NCBI RefSeq assembly: GCF_900639915.1
Contig: NZ_CAAAID010000004.1
Location: forward strand, 124,001-188,000
From: Legionella nagasakiensis
Lineage (GTDB): Bacteria > Pseudomonadota > Gammaproteobacteria > Legionellales > Legionellaceae
DNA length: 64,000 bases
Reading direction: 5' to 3'
Part shown: in pieces, positions 55,133-63,867 of the stretch
Layout of the letters: each line of letters begins with the position of its first letter
Position numbering within the stretch: position 1 is the stretch's first letter
The notes under the pieces: generated by a model
What the model was told of the DNA's origin: nothing
The model's input: only the letters and a program-made list of their open reading frames with translations
The model's database searches: none
Position numbers and translations under genes: made by a program

Positions 55133-55202
55133 GGTAACCTCCTGACCTTAAAAATACCTTACCCATTATCCCTATTATTATACTTTTTAAAGCGAGTTAT
55201 TT

Positions 55203-55347
55203 AGAACCTGTCTTCAGAGTCGTTCGGGTGAGACGAAATGCGTTGAGTTTAGAGGATCGCAGCGGAGCATACCTATTAAGTATGAGCAGTGGGCCGCATA
55301 AAATCAACGAATTTAGGCCGAAATAGTAGACTATGAAGACAGATTCT
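55203..55347. repeat. 145-bp palindromic element between rsmA and the TraI_2-like gene
   Basis: Ends AGAACCTGTCTTCAGAGTC (55203-55221) and its complement (55329-55347) match at 17 of 19 positions. An inner pairing includes GCATAC and GTATGA-type arms near 55268-55285. It shares TGTCTTCA ends with the 171-bp palindrome at 26708-26878 and may belong to the same superfamily. Confidence 0.75.
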
Positions 55348-55373
55348 TATTTTCTGTCCGAGCGAAGTATACA

Positions 55374-56153
55374 CTATTTGGCAACAAATTTCGCTATTTG
55401 AACATACTCGGCAATAGAGATTTGCTCAGGTCTTAATGTTGAATTAATGCCGAGCGCACTTATTTCAGAGGGACTGATGAGCGGTTTTAAGTTATTTGCT
55501 AAGGTTTTCCGTCGCATGGCAAATGCCTGCGCCAGCAAACGCTCAAGGAGAGAAAAATGAATAAAAGGATAAGGCGAAGTCTGATACGGGGTAAGACGCA
55601 AAACAGCCGACTCAACCTTGGGCTTGGGATAAAATACGTCAGCAGGCACATTAAACAAATGCTCTACCTCGCAATAATATTGCACCATGACGGTTAAACG
55701 CCCATAATCTTTGGTGCCAGGGGAGGCAGCCAAACGTTCCACCACTTCTTTTTGCAACATAAAATGCATATCTTGAATATGTTCCGTGTAATGCAGCAAA
55801 TGGAGGAGTAACGGCGTGGAGATATTATAAGGTAAATTGCCAATTAACCTAAGCGAATCACCAAATTGACTATAATCAACCATTAATGCATCGGCATCAA
55901 TCAGGCGCAATTTTCTCGACGCCTCCGGCATCGTCTGCAATTGCGCTTGTAAATCTTTATCGATTTCAATCGCTGTGAGCGCATGCAAATGCTTCAAAAG
56001 AGGACGTGTTAAAGCACCTTGTCCAGGACCTATCTCCACGACTCGATCATCGGGTTTCGGATTAAAAGCCTGTAAAATGGCCGCAATGATTTGCGGACTT
56101 TGCAAAAAATTTTGACCAAAACGCTTGCGCGGACGATGATGCATAGTACTCAT
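55374..56153 (-). CDS. rsmA: 16S rRNA dimethyladenosine transferase RsmA (KsgA)
   Basis: Dimethylates A1518 and A1519 of 16S rRNA, a late step of 30S assembly. The 259-residue protein has KRFGQNFL at the start, the SAM motif [10 protein letters not shown], the acidic strand end AIEIDKDL, the catalytic GNLPYNIST and the C-terminal [14 protein letters not shown]. Its ATG overlaps the stop of the ABC exporter gene by four bases, so its translation is coupled to an export operon. apaH, its usual neighbour, is one gene away. Confidence 0.95.
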   Translation of the reverse strand: MSTMHHRPRKRFGQNFLQSPQIIAAILQAFNPKPDDRVVEIGPGQGALTRPLLKHLHALTAIEIDKDLQAQLQTMPEASRKLRLIDADALMVDYSQFGDSLRLIGNLPYNISTPLLLHLLHYTEHIQDMHFMLQKEVVERLAASPGTKDYGRLTVMVQYYCEVEHLFNVPADVFYPKPKVESAVLRLTPYQTSPYPFIHFSLLERLLAQAFAMRRKTLANNLKPLISPSEISALGINSTLRPEQISIAEYVQIAKFVAK

Positions 56154-58810
56154 TCCTCGGCCAGTTGCCTTTCAGCCATTTGTTTAAATAACCCAGGGCT
56201 TGACATCAACTGCGAATAAGTTCCCTGTTGCACAAGCTCACCATTGTCCATGACCAGGATTAAATCAGCTTTTTGAATAGTGGTTAGGCGGTGAGCAATA
56301 ACAATACGGGTAACAGCCAAGGCTTCCAAACTGCGAATCACAATACTTTGAGTGCGATTATCCAGTGCACTGGTTGCTTCATCAAAAAAGAGAATTTTAG
56401 GATTTCTGGCCAAAGCTCTTGCAATCAAAACTCGCTGTCTTTGCCCGCCAGACAAGGTTCCTCCACGCTCAGAAACCATAGTATGCATTCCCATTGGCAT
56501 GGCTTCAATATCTGCGCGCATACCGGCACGTTCTGCCGCCTGCATTGCATCTTGCAGGGTAAGCGGCGCCGAGCCTACAATATTTTCAAAAAGACTACCA
56601 GGCATTAGCATGCTGTTTTGTAAAACCACACCACACTGTTGCCGTACCCGTTGCGGATTTAATTGTGCCATATCATGTTCATCAAAAAAAATACTGCCTT
56701 GTAACGCTTGTTCAAATCCCAGAAGCAAGCGAAATAAAGTGGATTTCCCCGACCCCGATGGCCCCGTAATTGCAATATATTGGCCTGCCTCGGCAATAAA
56801 TGAAACGCCTTTTAGAATCATGGGGCCTTCCTGGGCATAACGAAACACCAAATCATTGACTTCAATTTTACCACTTAATTCGCCCGGATCCGTCTTACCA
56901 CTATGCACTTCAGGTAAACGCTCAATAATAGGCATCATCTGCTTAAGCATAGGAATGCTCTGAATGACTGCACTAAAAGCATTGGTCAAACCCACCATTC
57001 CCGCAGTAAATTGTCCTAATGCGGCGTTAAAAGCCAAAAAGGAGCCTAAGCTCAACTGCTCCTCGAGCCTACTGATGTAGGCAAAAATCAACAACGACAA
57101 CAGTGGCAACCATACGACATTAAACGTTGCAAGTGTCGCATTTAGCCAATTGGCATGGTAACCTTCTGATTTAATAGCAGTATTACGGTTTGCCCATTGG
57201 GCAAATGCCATTTTCTCCTTACCGCCAGCCTGGATTTTGGCAATGCCGGTTAATAGCTGTACCACCATTCCGGAAAGTTTGGCGAGCTTGTCTTGCATGA
57301 CTTTATAATATGAAAACTGGCGAAGACTCACAACGATGGTGAAGCCACATAAAAGCAACGTCCCACCCGTGGCGATGAGCGCAAGCTTCACATCATAATA
57401 AAATAACAAAATAAAGCTAAATAGCGAAAAAACGCCGCTTAATATAGAAGAAATTGCCACGCCGGCTATCACATGGCGCATGCCGCTAGCGGCCATAGCT
57501 CGAATGGTTAGCTCTCCGGTAGTAAATTGCTTAAAAAACCCTACAGGAAGTCGGATTAAGCGATCCCAGATGCCTATCTCAAGATTGAGATTCATTTTCC
57601 CACTTAAACGCAGCACGGAAATCGCCCGCACCAATTCAAATAGTCCGGCAGCAAACGCCGCGACCACCAAGGCCAGTAGAATTTGCAATAATTGCCCTTT
57701 TTCTCCATTAGGTACGACATAATCAAAAATATAACCAGTAAACCAAGGAGTAGCCAAACTAAGCAGAGCCGCCAAAGAGCCCACGATTCCTAAGCGCAGC
57801 AAATCCAGTTTCGCGCCCCAAAAGGAAAACGGCACAATGCTTCTTAAATCCAGCTTTTTCTGTGGCAAAGGGCGGTAAGCCTGCCAGGCAATCGCTTTAA
57901 ACATTTTTGCTTTTTCGGCAATGAGTCGCTCGCGCACCTGATTTGCTGGGTCAATTAATTCATAACCGCCACGACGAGGCAACGCAATGCAAAAATATTT
58001 CTCATCTCTGGATTGCAGCAACAGCGGGCTAGTTGCAGTACGCCACCATTCTCCGCTCAAATTAATTTCTCTAAATTGGATGCCGGTGGCTTGCGTCACA
58101 TCCTCTAAATTGCGGATAGCATGGTGTTCAGGAATGATCATTTCATAAAATTCCGCCACATGAGCCATACAAGGAGTCAGAGTATCTTGCGCCGATGATT
58201 TATGAATGACCGGGATTTCACCCAAAATAGACAGCATATCTTGATAGCTGCGTTTAAGCGCCTCTTCTTCAATTTTTTTTAAATTTTTGGCATGCTGCAA
58301 CTCTTTAAGATCATCAAGACGAGTTGCTTTGAGCAATTGCGGATAAATCGTGCGATAAAAATTTAAGACACGTGTTTGTATATATTTCGCGTCAATACTT
58401 TCCCGCAGGTTAGCCTCTTCGTTATCTTTTATTTTATGAATGTTCAAATAGGCAATAAATTGCTGCTTCCAGATGGACAATGCTTGCAAGATTGCCTCCT
58501 GCTTGGTTTCATCTTCTATAGCTTGCGCCACCTCTTCCCAGCTCATGGCTTGCAGAATTGCATCCGGGGTCCCGCTTGCTATCAATGCCCAAGTCGGCTC
58601 CGAAAGCGCCTCCTGCAAACCCACCACAATTCCTCCAACACCAAGCCGGCCTACAGGATAGCGCTTGCCTTTATCTTTTCCCTGAACAGGCGATAAAAAC
58701 AAATCCACAATCCCTTCCAGAATACGATAATGATGGGAAATGCTATGACAACTCAATTCGCCTAAATCAATCATATGAATTTTTTCTTTGGCTGCATCTC
58801 TCATCGTCAT
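56150..58810 (-). CDS. NHLM-type ABC transporter without peptidase domain
   Basis: An 886-residue ABC exporter of the second NHLM-system type. An N-terminal ~300-residue soluble region ends with [20 protein letters not shown] and [11 protein letters not shown], the part found in that family. It is followed by six transmembrane helices (~340-620) and an ATPase with Walker [10 protein letters not shown] (~682-690), signature LSGGQRQR and Walker [13 protein letters not shown]. It starts two bases after the C39 transporter gene with TGAGG as ribosome site, and overlaps rsmA. The N-terminal region is longer than in typical relatives. It probably forms a heterodimer or a tandem with the next gene's product. 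Confidence 0.87.
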   Translation of the reverse strand: MTMRDAAKEKIHMIDLGELSCHSISHHYRILEGIVDLFLSPVQGKDKGKRYPVGRLGVGGIVVGLQEALSEPTWALIASGTPDAILQAMSWEEVAQAIEDETKQEAILQALSIWKQQFIAYLNIHKIKDNEEANLRESIDAKYIQTRVLNFYRTIYPQLLKATRLDDLKELQHAKNLKKIEEEALKRSYQDMLSILGEIPVIHKSSAQDTLTPCMAHVAEFYEMIIPEHHAIRNLEDVTQATGIQFREINLSGEWWRTATSPLLLQSRDEKYFCIALPRRGGYELIDPANQVRERLIAEKAKMFKAIAWQAYRPLPQKKLDLRSIVPFSFWGAKLDLLRLGIVGSLAALLSLATPWFTGYIFDYVVPNGEKGQLLQILLALVVAAFAAGLFELVRAISVLRLSGKMNLNLEIGIWDRLIRLPVGFFKQFTTGELTIRAMAASGMRHVIAGVAISSILSGVFSLFSFILLFYYDVKLALIATGGTLLLCGFTIVVSLRQFSYYKVMQDKLAKLSGMVVQLLTGIAKIQAGGKEKMAFAQWANRNTAIKSEGYHANWLNATLATFNVVWLPLLSLLIFAYISRLEEQLSLGSFLAFNAALGQFTAGMVGLTNAFSAVIQSIPMLKQMMPIIERLPEVHSGKTDPGELSGKIEVNDLVFRYAQEGPMILKGVSFIAEAGQYIAITGPSGSGKSTLFRLLLGFEQALQGSIFFDEHDMAQLNPQRVRQQCGVVLQNSMLMPGSLFENIVGSAPLTLQDAMQAAERAGMRADIEAMPMGMHTMVSERGGTLSGGQRQRVLIARALARNPKILFFDEATSALDNRTQSIVIRSLEALAVTRIVIAHRLTTIQKADLILVMDNGELVQQGTYSQLMSSPGLFKQMAERQLAEE

Positions 58811-58812
58811 CT

Positions 58813-60981
58813 TTATGCCTCAGTTGCCAGAAGTTGGCTATACATTCCCTGTTTTGCCATTAATTGCTTATGGGTGCCTCTTTCAACCACCTGTCCTCTA
58901 TCCAAAACAATAATTTCATCACAGTCACGAATAGTGCTCAGTCGATGCGAAATCACTAATACAGTACATCCAAGAAAGCGGATATTATTATCAATGATTT
59001 GCTCCATTTTGGGATCCAGTGCGGATGTCGCTTCATCCAATATCAATACACTGGGCTTTTGTAAGAGCGCACGAGCAATTTCCAGACGCTGACGTTGACC
59101 ACCACTAAAATTGCTTCCACCTTCCTTAATGATGCTTTCATAGCCTTCTGCCCGCTGTTCGGCAATGGTTTCATGAATTAATGCCATCCGGCAGGCAGTG
59201 TGAATGTCTTCATCACTGAAGATGGGATCCCATAAAGTAAGATTATCTTTCAAACTAGCTTCAAAAAACTGCATTTCCTGATCAACACTGGCAATGGAGC
59301 GGGTGCGTACTTCATTGGGTATCTTTGCCAAAACAACACCATCAATTGAAATTTGCCCTGACCAGGCCTCATAATGGCCAGCCAGAAGTTTCCCAATGGT
59401 CGATTTTCCACTGCCTGAACCACCTACCAATGCAACACGTCTTCCAGGCCTAATTTCAAGGCAAAAATTAGTTAATAAAGGCTCAGCCAATGGGCTGTAG
59501 CCAAAGGTTACATCGTCAAATTTCACATGTCCGATCAATTTATCGCTAGAGGAAACAAGCGATTTTTTAATCGGATGATAGCGCGCGGCTTCCTTATGGC
59601 TCACCACATCGTCAATCCGGAACAAATCAGCAATGGTTTCCTGAAGCATTCCTGCCATCATCACCAAGTTGCTGATTGGTTGATTAAAATTACCATAGAG
59701 CATCTGAAAACCAATCACCGTTCCAATGGTCATCTTCCCTTGAATAACCAGCCACCCGCCAAAGCCTAAAATGGCCGTATTCCCTAAAAGACTCAACACA
59801 TTGGGAATAACTGAAATAGTATCGCGAACAATGCCCAGACGTTGTTCGGCCTGAAGATAATTGGCATGTTGTCCGGAAAATTTTCTAAAAAAGTCAGTTT
59901 CAGCACCGGATGCTTTATAAGTTTCAATCATTTGTAAGCCACTGATGGCCGTACTCATCATTTTATTCATGGCTTTGGTTTGACGATGACTTTCATCTGC
60001 CCTCTTTTTGTTAATAAGCATTAAGACCACCGCGTTTAAGGACGTCAAAAGTACGGCGATGATGGCCAAAGGAACACTTAACAGCAGCAGCACAATCAGG
60101 TAAATCAGTGTCAATAAAACATTGACGGCATTCGTTCCAAATTGCTGTGAGACAAGTTTAGCTACTGCATCACTGGATTGCAGGCGCTGCTGAATATCGC
60201 CTATATAGCGCTGAGAAAAAAAAGCCATGGGCAGACGCAGCAAATGCCAGAAAAATTCAGAAGCATTCACAACCGATAGCTTAATTTCAAGACGCATCAG
60301 TAAGGATTGCTGCAGCCAGGTCAATATACCTTGGAATATTGCGGCAAGTAATAGGCCAATCAATACTGGCCGCAACCATCCTTGCATCTGCTGCACCAGC
60401 ACATTATCAATGAAAATTTTGGTGATCCCCGGGATAGCAATGCCAGGAACAGCCAGAGCCAATGTCGTCAGGATCACAAAGCAAACCGCAGATTTAGAAT
60501 GGCGCAACCGTCGCAGTAAACCCGGCAATATACGTGGTTTTTGTCCGTATTTTTGAAAGTTCTTATCGGGCTTTAACTCCAGAAAGATGCCCGTGAATCC
60601 ATCATCAAATTCACTCCAGGTTAATTTTCTGGCGCCGTTAGCTGGATCATTAATATAGACATACTTATCCGTTACCGCTTCCAACACCACAAAATGATTA
60701 AACTCCCAGTGAATAATTGCCGGTAAATAATAATTTTTCACTTCTTGCAGCTCTAAGCTGTAAGCGCTGACTTTCATGCCGTGTTTCTCTGCCGCCCGAT
60801 AAATATTATCAGCACGGCTACCATCACGCGACACACCGCAGTCGCTGCGCAAGACATCCAGAGGCAACCAGCGTCCGTGATAAGACAGAATAATCCCCAG
60901 CGCAACCGCACCACATTCCACAGCTTCCATTTGCAGCCGAGTTGGGGTTTTGATTCGAGTTGAAAATAAATTCACCAACAT
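58813..60981 (-). CDS. NHLM-type peptidase C39-ABC bacteriocin exporter
   Basis: A 722-residue transporter-protease. The C39 domain (1-~130) has the catalytic Cys23 in MEAVECGAVALG, His in IIHWEFNHFVVLE and Asp in YINDPANGAR, so cleavage of double-glycine-type leaders should be possible. Six membrane helices (~165-460) and an ATPase domain follow (Walker A GGSGSGKST near 518-526, [22 protein letters not shown]). I start at the ATG at 60981 rather than a TTG four codons earlier. It lies between the HlyD gene and the second ABC gene. No leader-bearing substrate gene is adjacent. Confidence 0.9.
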   Translation of the reverse strand: MLVNLFSTRIKTPTRLQMEAVECGAVALGIILSYHGRWLPLDVLRSDCGVSRDGSRADNIYRAAEKHGMKVSAYSLELQEVKNYYLPAIIHWEFNHFVVLEAVTDKYVYINDPANGARKLTWSEFDDGFTGIFLELKPDKNFQKYGQKPRILPGLLRRLRHSKSAVCFVILTTLALAVPGIAIPGITKIFIDNVLVQQMQGWLRPVLIGLLLAAIFQGILTWLQQSLLMRLEIKLSVVNASEFFWHLLRLPMAFFSQRYIGDIQQRLQSSDAVAKLVSQQFGTNAVNVLLTLIYLIVLLLLSVPLAIIAVLLTSLNAVVLMLINKKRADESHRQTKAMNKMMSTAISGLQMIETYKASGAETDFFRKFSGQHANYLQAEQRLGIVRDTISVIPNVLSLLGNTAILGFGGWLVIQGKMTIGTVIGFQMLYGNFNQPISNLVMMAGMLQETIADLFRIDDVVSHKEAARYHPIKKSLVSSSDKLIGHVKFDDVTFGYSPLAEPLLTNFCLEIRPGRRVALVGGSGSGKSTIGKLLAGHYEAWSGQISIDGVVLAKIPNEVRTRSIASVDQEMQFFEASLKDNLTLWDPIFSDEDIHTACRMALIHETIAEQRAEGYESIIKEGGSNFSGGQRQRLEIARALLQKPSVLILDEATSALDPKMEQIIDNNIRFLGCTVLVISHRLSTIRDCDEIIVLDRGQVVERGTHKQLMAKQGMYSQLLATEA

Positions 60982-60985
60982 GATT

Positions 60986-62236
60986 TTAATCAACGCCTAA
61001 TAAATGTTTCAATGCCGGGATAATAAGCGTAATCGGAGCCTGGGTTTTTGTCGTGACTTCCACGGTACACAATGTACCATTGCTGATTTCAAGATCAGGC
61101 CCCCGGGAAGACGTCCATTGGTAACCACTGGGTGTATTGGCTTCAACCAAATCAACGCGGGCAAAAAGCTGCGGTCCGGTTTTCGCAAAATCGCGCACCA
61201 GCTGCTCATTGGCAAGTACTCCCATCATGCCTGCCTCACTGCTGGGAAAGCGCGACACAAAAACCACCCTGCCAATAATGCTGCCATACTCCTGTTTTTT
61301 TACTGTGGTAGGTACAACATGGGCCACCATGCCCTGGCGGATGTTTTTGCCTTCGGCCGCAGGAACATAGATTGCAGCATCGATGATTTCAGCAAATCCT
61401 TCAATGTCAACCAGAATTTCTCCATGCTTGACAATATGCCCCGGCTTGCCAATGACTTCAATGACAATACCCGCGACAGGACTTTTCACCGTGCTTGTCA
61501 CTTGTATGCGGCGCTTCATGGCCACGTATTCATGGGCAGTACGTAATATGGTATTACGCAATTGGCGCAAGCGCTCCTGGTTTTGTTCTATATGGCGTTG
61601 GGTTTCAATTTTATTCTGCGTCATCTTGTTGGCAATGGCATCCCTTTCCTGCAATTCTTTATAATAGCGGCTTTTCAAATCTGCCATTTCCTGACGGCTA
61701 ATAGTCCCACGCCCCACCAGTTTTTCACGCGCTTCAATAGCTTCTTGTAAAAATTTAAGATGCAGATTGGCATTTTGTAAGTCCTTTTGCCAATTTTCCT
61801 GCAATTCTTTATTCTGCTCACGCAACAGGTGTAAATCCTTGGCAACGAATTGATTTAACTCTTCGAGCTGGTTCTTTAACCCCGCAAGTTCTTCTTTTTT
61901 ATTAGTCAGTTCTAATTCCTGTACCGGTAGCTCCAGTTGGGCGACTGGTTGGCCTTTCTTCACCGTATCGCCCACACGCACCAAAATCGCTGCAATTCGC
62001 CCTTCCGTCTGAGACACCGCATCATAAATCTGCTGGCCACGGCTGACCAAAATACCATTTCCATGCACCCGTGTAGCAATACTGCCAAAAAATCCCCATA
62101 TTAATCCGGCAATTAACAACGTGAGCAATACGGCAAGAATCACCCAGTTTAAAGGAGAGACAATACGAAAAATTTGATCCAGCCGCTCAGGGTCATTTAA
62201 ACGTTCGAGGCTTTTTTCGCGAAACAGTTTAGCCAT
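60986..62236 (-). CDS. HlyD-family adaptor of the NHLM exporter
   Basis: A 416-residue membrane-fusion protein: cytoplasmic N-terminus (MAKLFREKSLERLNDPERLD), one membrane helix (WVILAVLLTLLIAGLIWGFF, ~31-50), a first lipoyl half (GNGILVSRGQQIYDAVSQTE), a long coiled coil (~105-235) and the second half with KSPVAGIVIEVIGKPGHIVK. The LDQIFRIVSPLNWV start is typical of NHLM-system HlyD proteins. It is the first gene of the exporter-rsmA operon. No TolC-type gene belongs to this operon; the one at 51353-52984 or another could serve. Confidence 0.88.
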   Translation of the reverse strand: MAKLFREKSLERLNDPERLDQIFRIVSPLNWVILAVLLTLLIAGLIWGFFGSIATRVHGNGILVSRGQQIYDAVSQTEGRIAAILVRVGDTVKKGQPVAQLELPVQELELTNKKEELAGLKNQLEELNQFVAKDLHLLREQNKELQENWQKDLQNANLHLKFLQEAIEAREKLVGRGTISRQEMADLKSRYYKELQERDAIANKMTQNKIETQRHIEQNQERLRQLRNTILRTAHEYVAMKRRIQVTSTVKSPVAGIVIEVIGKPGHIVKHGEILVDIEGFAEIIDAAIYVPAAEGKNIRQGMVAHVVPTTVKKQEYGSIIGRVVFVSRFPSSEAGMMGVLANEQLVRDFAKTGPQLFARVDLVEANTPSGYQWTSSRGPDLEISNGTLCTVEVTTKTQAPITLIIPALKHLLGVD

Positions 62237-62331
62237 GAATTAGAGAATTCCTTATTATCATTGGTACCCGGCTATGCTAGCAGAATCCCGTTGCCCATAA
62301 GCGCAGCTTTGTTGGATAAATCAAAAATTAT

Positions 62332-62373
62332 TCCTCCCTTTATTAAGGAAAGTTAGGAAGGATATATAAGGAA
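62332..62373 (-). repeat. CCTCCC-type hairpin repeat, copy 2
   Basis: Read on the minus strand it is ATCCTTCCTAACTTTCCTTA followed by ATAAAGGGAGGA, clearly related to the hairpin after the M4 protease gene (33379-33415), with one arm slightly decayed. Confidence 0.6.
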
Positions 62374-62458
62374 ATCTTTTAAAAAGAAAATTCTTTTATT
62401 AATCAACTCACACGATCAAGTTACGAGAAATTATAATGCATTGATTGCCATGTAAGAA

Positions 62459-62494
62459 ATCCCTCCCAGCCTCCCTTAATAAGGGGAGGAGTTA
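62459..62494 (+). repeat. CCTCCC-type hairpin repeat, copy 3
   Basis: ATCCCTCCCAGCCTCCCTTA then ATAAGGGGAGGAG. It is in direct orientation relative to the copy at 33391, so this and copy 2 form an inverted pair about 85 bp apart in the same gap. Confidence 0.65.
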
Positions 62495-62683
62495 ATACAA
62501 TGTTTGCAATAACTCCCATAAGTGCTATGCAATTTACATGGGAATTACTCCTGTATAGAGTAAGATAACTGGCTATAAAGTTGAAGTATTTTTTTGAAGG
62601 AAAAGCGGAAATGTTGGCTCCAAACTTATTGTTTTATATTGAATTCGTGACATTATCTCTTGAATTACATAATCAGGACGTTT

Positions 62684-63385
62684 ATGTTAAATCATCTCAT
62701 TGAACTTCGACGCCGCCTTTTGCATATCGCATCGGCTTTTCTGGCCTTGTTTATTCTATTTTTTTTTAGCGCCCATGATTTATTTCACTGGGTGGTGTCC
62801 CCTTTACTAAAGGCGTTGCCAGGACATAATGGATTAATTGCCACCCAGATAACGTCTCCCTTGATAACGCCACTGCGCTTGGCAGCCGATGCGGCATTGT
62901 TGGCTACGACGCCTTTTGCGCTGTATCAAGTCTGGGGATTTGTTGCACCAGGTCTTTATCATCATGAGCGCCAAAATTTACGCATGTTGATAACCATCAG
63001 CTTGCTGCTTTTTATGATTGGCGTTTTATTTTGCTTTTATATTGTCTTACCGCTTATGCTGCAGTTTTTTGTCACCGCCATGCCTGCTGAGGTGCGCTTT
63101 CTGCCGGATATGGCTTATGCTGTGGATTTTATTACCCGCATGCTATTCATTTTTGGGCTCTCTTTTCAGGTTCCCTTATTATGTTTGCTCCTGGTACGCC
63201 TGCAATTGCTGCAAGTCGCCACATTAAAAACCATCAGACCTTATGTTATTGTTGCCGCATTTACGGTAGGAATGCTCTTGACGCCGCCGGATGTTTTTTC
63301 ACAAGTGATGTTGGCCATTCCGCTTTGTCTTCTATATGAAATGGGCATTTTGCTTACTGTTTTTTTACAACCCAAAATGCCTTAA
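62684..63385 (+). CDS. tatC: Sec-independent translocase subunit TatC
   Basis: Six-helix inner-membrane receptor for twin-arginine signal peptides. The 233-residue product from the ATG at 62684 (AGGACG ribosome site) begins MLNHLIELRRRLLH, the signature start. It has PLITPLRLA, YQVWGFVAPGLYHHER, the FGLSFQVPLL segment and the TPPDVFSQVMLAIPL loop and last helices. A TTG reading eight codons earlier is not needed. Unusually tatC is convergent with tatAB instead of following them, so the Tat genes form two transcription units here. Confidence 0.93.
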   Translation: MLNHLIELRRRLLHIASAFLALFILFFFSAHDLFHWVVSPLLKALPGHNGLIATQITSPLITPLRLAADAALLATTPFALYQVWGFVAPGLYHHERQNLRMLITISLLLFMIGVLFCFYIVLPLMLQFFVTAMPAEVRFLPDMAYAVDFITRMLFIFGLSFQVPLLCLLLVRLQLLQVATLKTIRPYVIVAAFTVGMLLTPPDVFSQVMLAIPLCLLYEMGILLTVFLQPKMP

Positions 63386-63433
63386 TGCCACAAACTTAAA
63401 CGGCACACAGTCAAGCGTTTGCGCAGCAAGTCC

Positions 63434-63688
63434 TCAGAGGCGCGGCTCAATTTTTTCCGAATCTGTATTGTGCGACTTATAGGCCAAATCCGCTTGTTGT
63501 GCTTTTTTCAGATTTTCTTGCAATTGGTGTTCCTTGAGTTGGGACTGCCAAAACTGGGACAGTTCCTTTTGGTAATGATTCAGAACACGAACCAGTTTTG
63601 CCAGATGCTTAGCAAGCATAGGCAGCTTGGAAGGACCGAACACTAAAAGTGCAACAAACACAATAAGCAATAACTCCCCAAAACTCAT
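63434..63688 (-). CDS. tatB: Sec-independent translocase subunit TatB
   Basis: An 84-residue protein with an N-terminal membrane helix (FGELLLIVFVALLVFGPSKL), the FGP hinge typical of TatB, an amphipathic helix (LPMLAKHLAKLVRVLNHYQK) and a charged helical tail. It is shorter than E. coli TatB (about 170) but similar to TatB of many other proteobacteria. The start overlaps the tatA stop by four bases. TatB with TatC recognises folded, cofactor-containing exported proteins. Confidence 0.88.
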   Translation of the reverse strand: MSFGELLLIVFVALLVFGPSKLPMLAKHLAKLVRVLNHYQKELSQFWQSQLKEHQLQENLKKAQQADLAYKSHNTDSEKIEPRL

Positions 63689-63846
63689 GGTTTCTTATCC
63701 TCTTCCTCATTCAACGCACGACGAAAACTTTTAATGGCTGCTCCCAAATCTGATCCTATGTTTTTAATTTTATTGGTTCCGAATAAAACAATAACAATCA
63801 AAAAGATTAATAATAATGACAATGGACTGATTCCGCTTATTCCCAT
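63685..63846 (-). CDS. tatA: Sec-independent translocase subunit TatA
   Basis: A 53-residue pore-forming subunit: short N-terminus MGISGISP, hydrophobic helix LSLLLIFLIVIVLFGTNKI with the FG hinge, amphipathic helix (NIGSDLGAAIKSFRRALNEE) and acidic end (EEEDKKP). The ATG at 63846 is preceded by AGGAGT. Its TGA overlaps the tatB ATG, so the two are translationally coupled. Confidence 0.9.
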   Translation of the reverse strand: MGISGISPLSLLLIFLIVIVLFGTNKIKNIGSDLGAAIKSFRRALNEEEDKKP

Positions 63847-63867
63847 AGGAACTCCTCATAAACTTTT

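Larger units (their letters stand above)
62237..62683. other. 447-bp divergent gap between the exporter operon and tatC
   Basis: Contains two CCTCCC-type hairpin repeats in opposite orientation (62332-62373 and 62459-62494) and AT-rich sequence that must include the promoters of both units. I looked on both strands for a short open frame with a ribosome site and a GG/GA leader end that could be an NHLM precursor peptide and found none. Confidence 0.6.

Noticed and set aside
62237-62683. A hidden NHLM precursor peptide gene in front of the exporter operon
   Set aside because: No short frame on either strand combines a ribosome site with a leader ending in GG/GA; only hairpin repeats and AT-rich sequence are seen.
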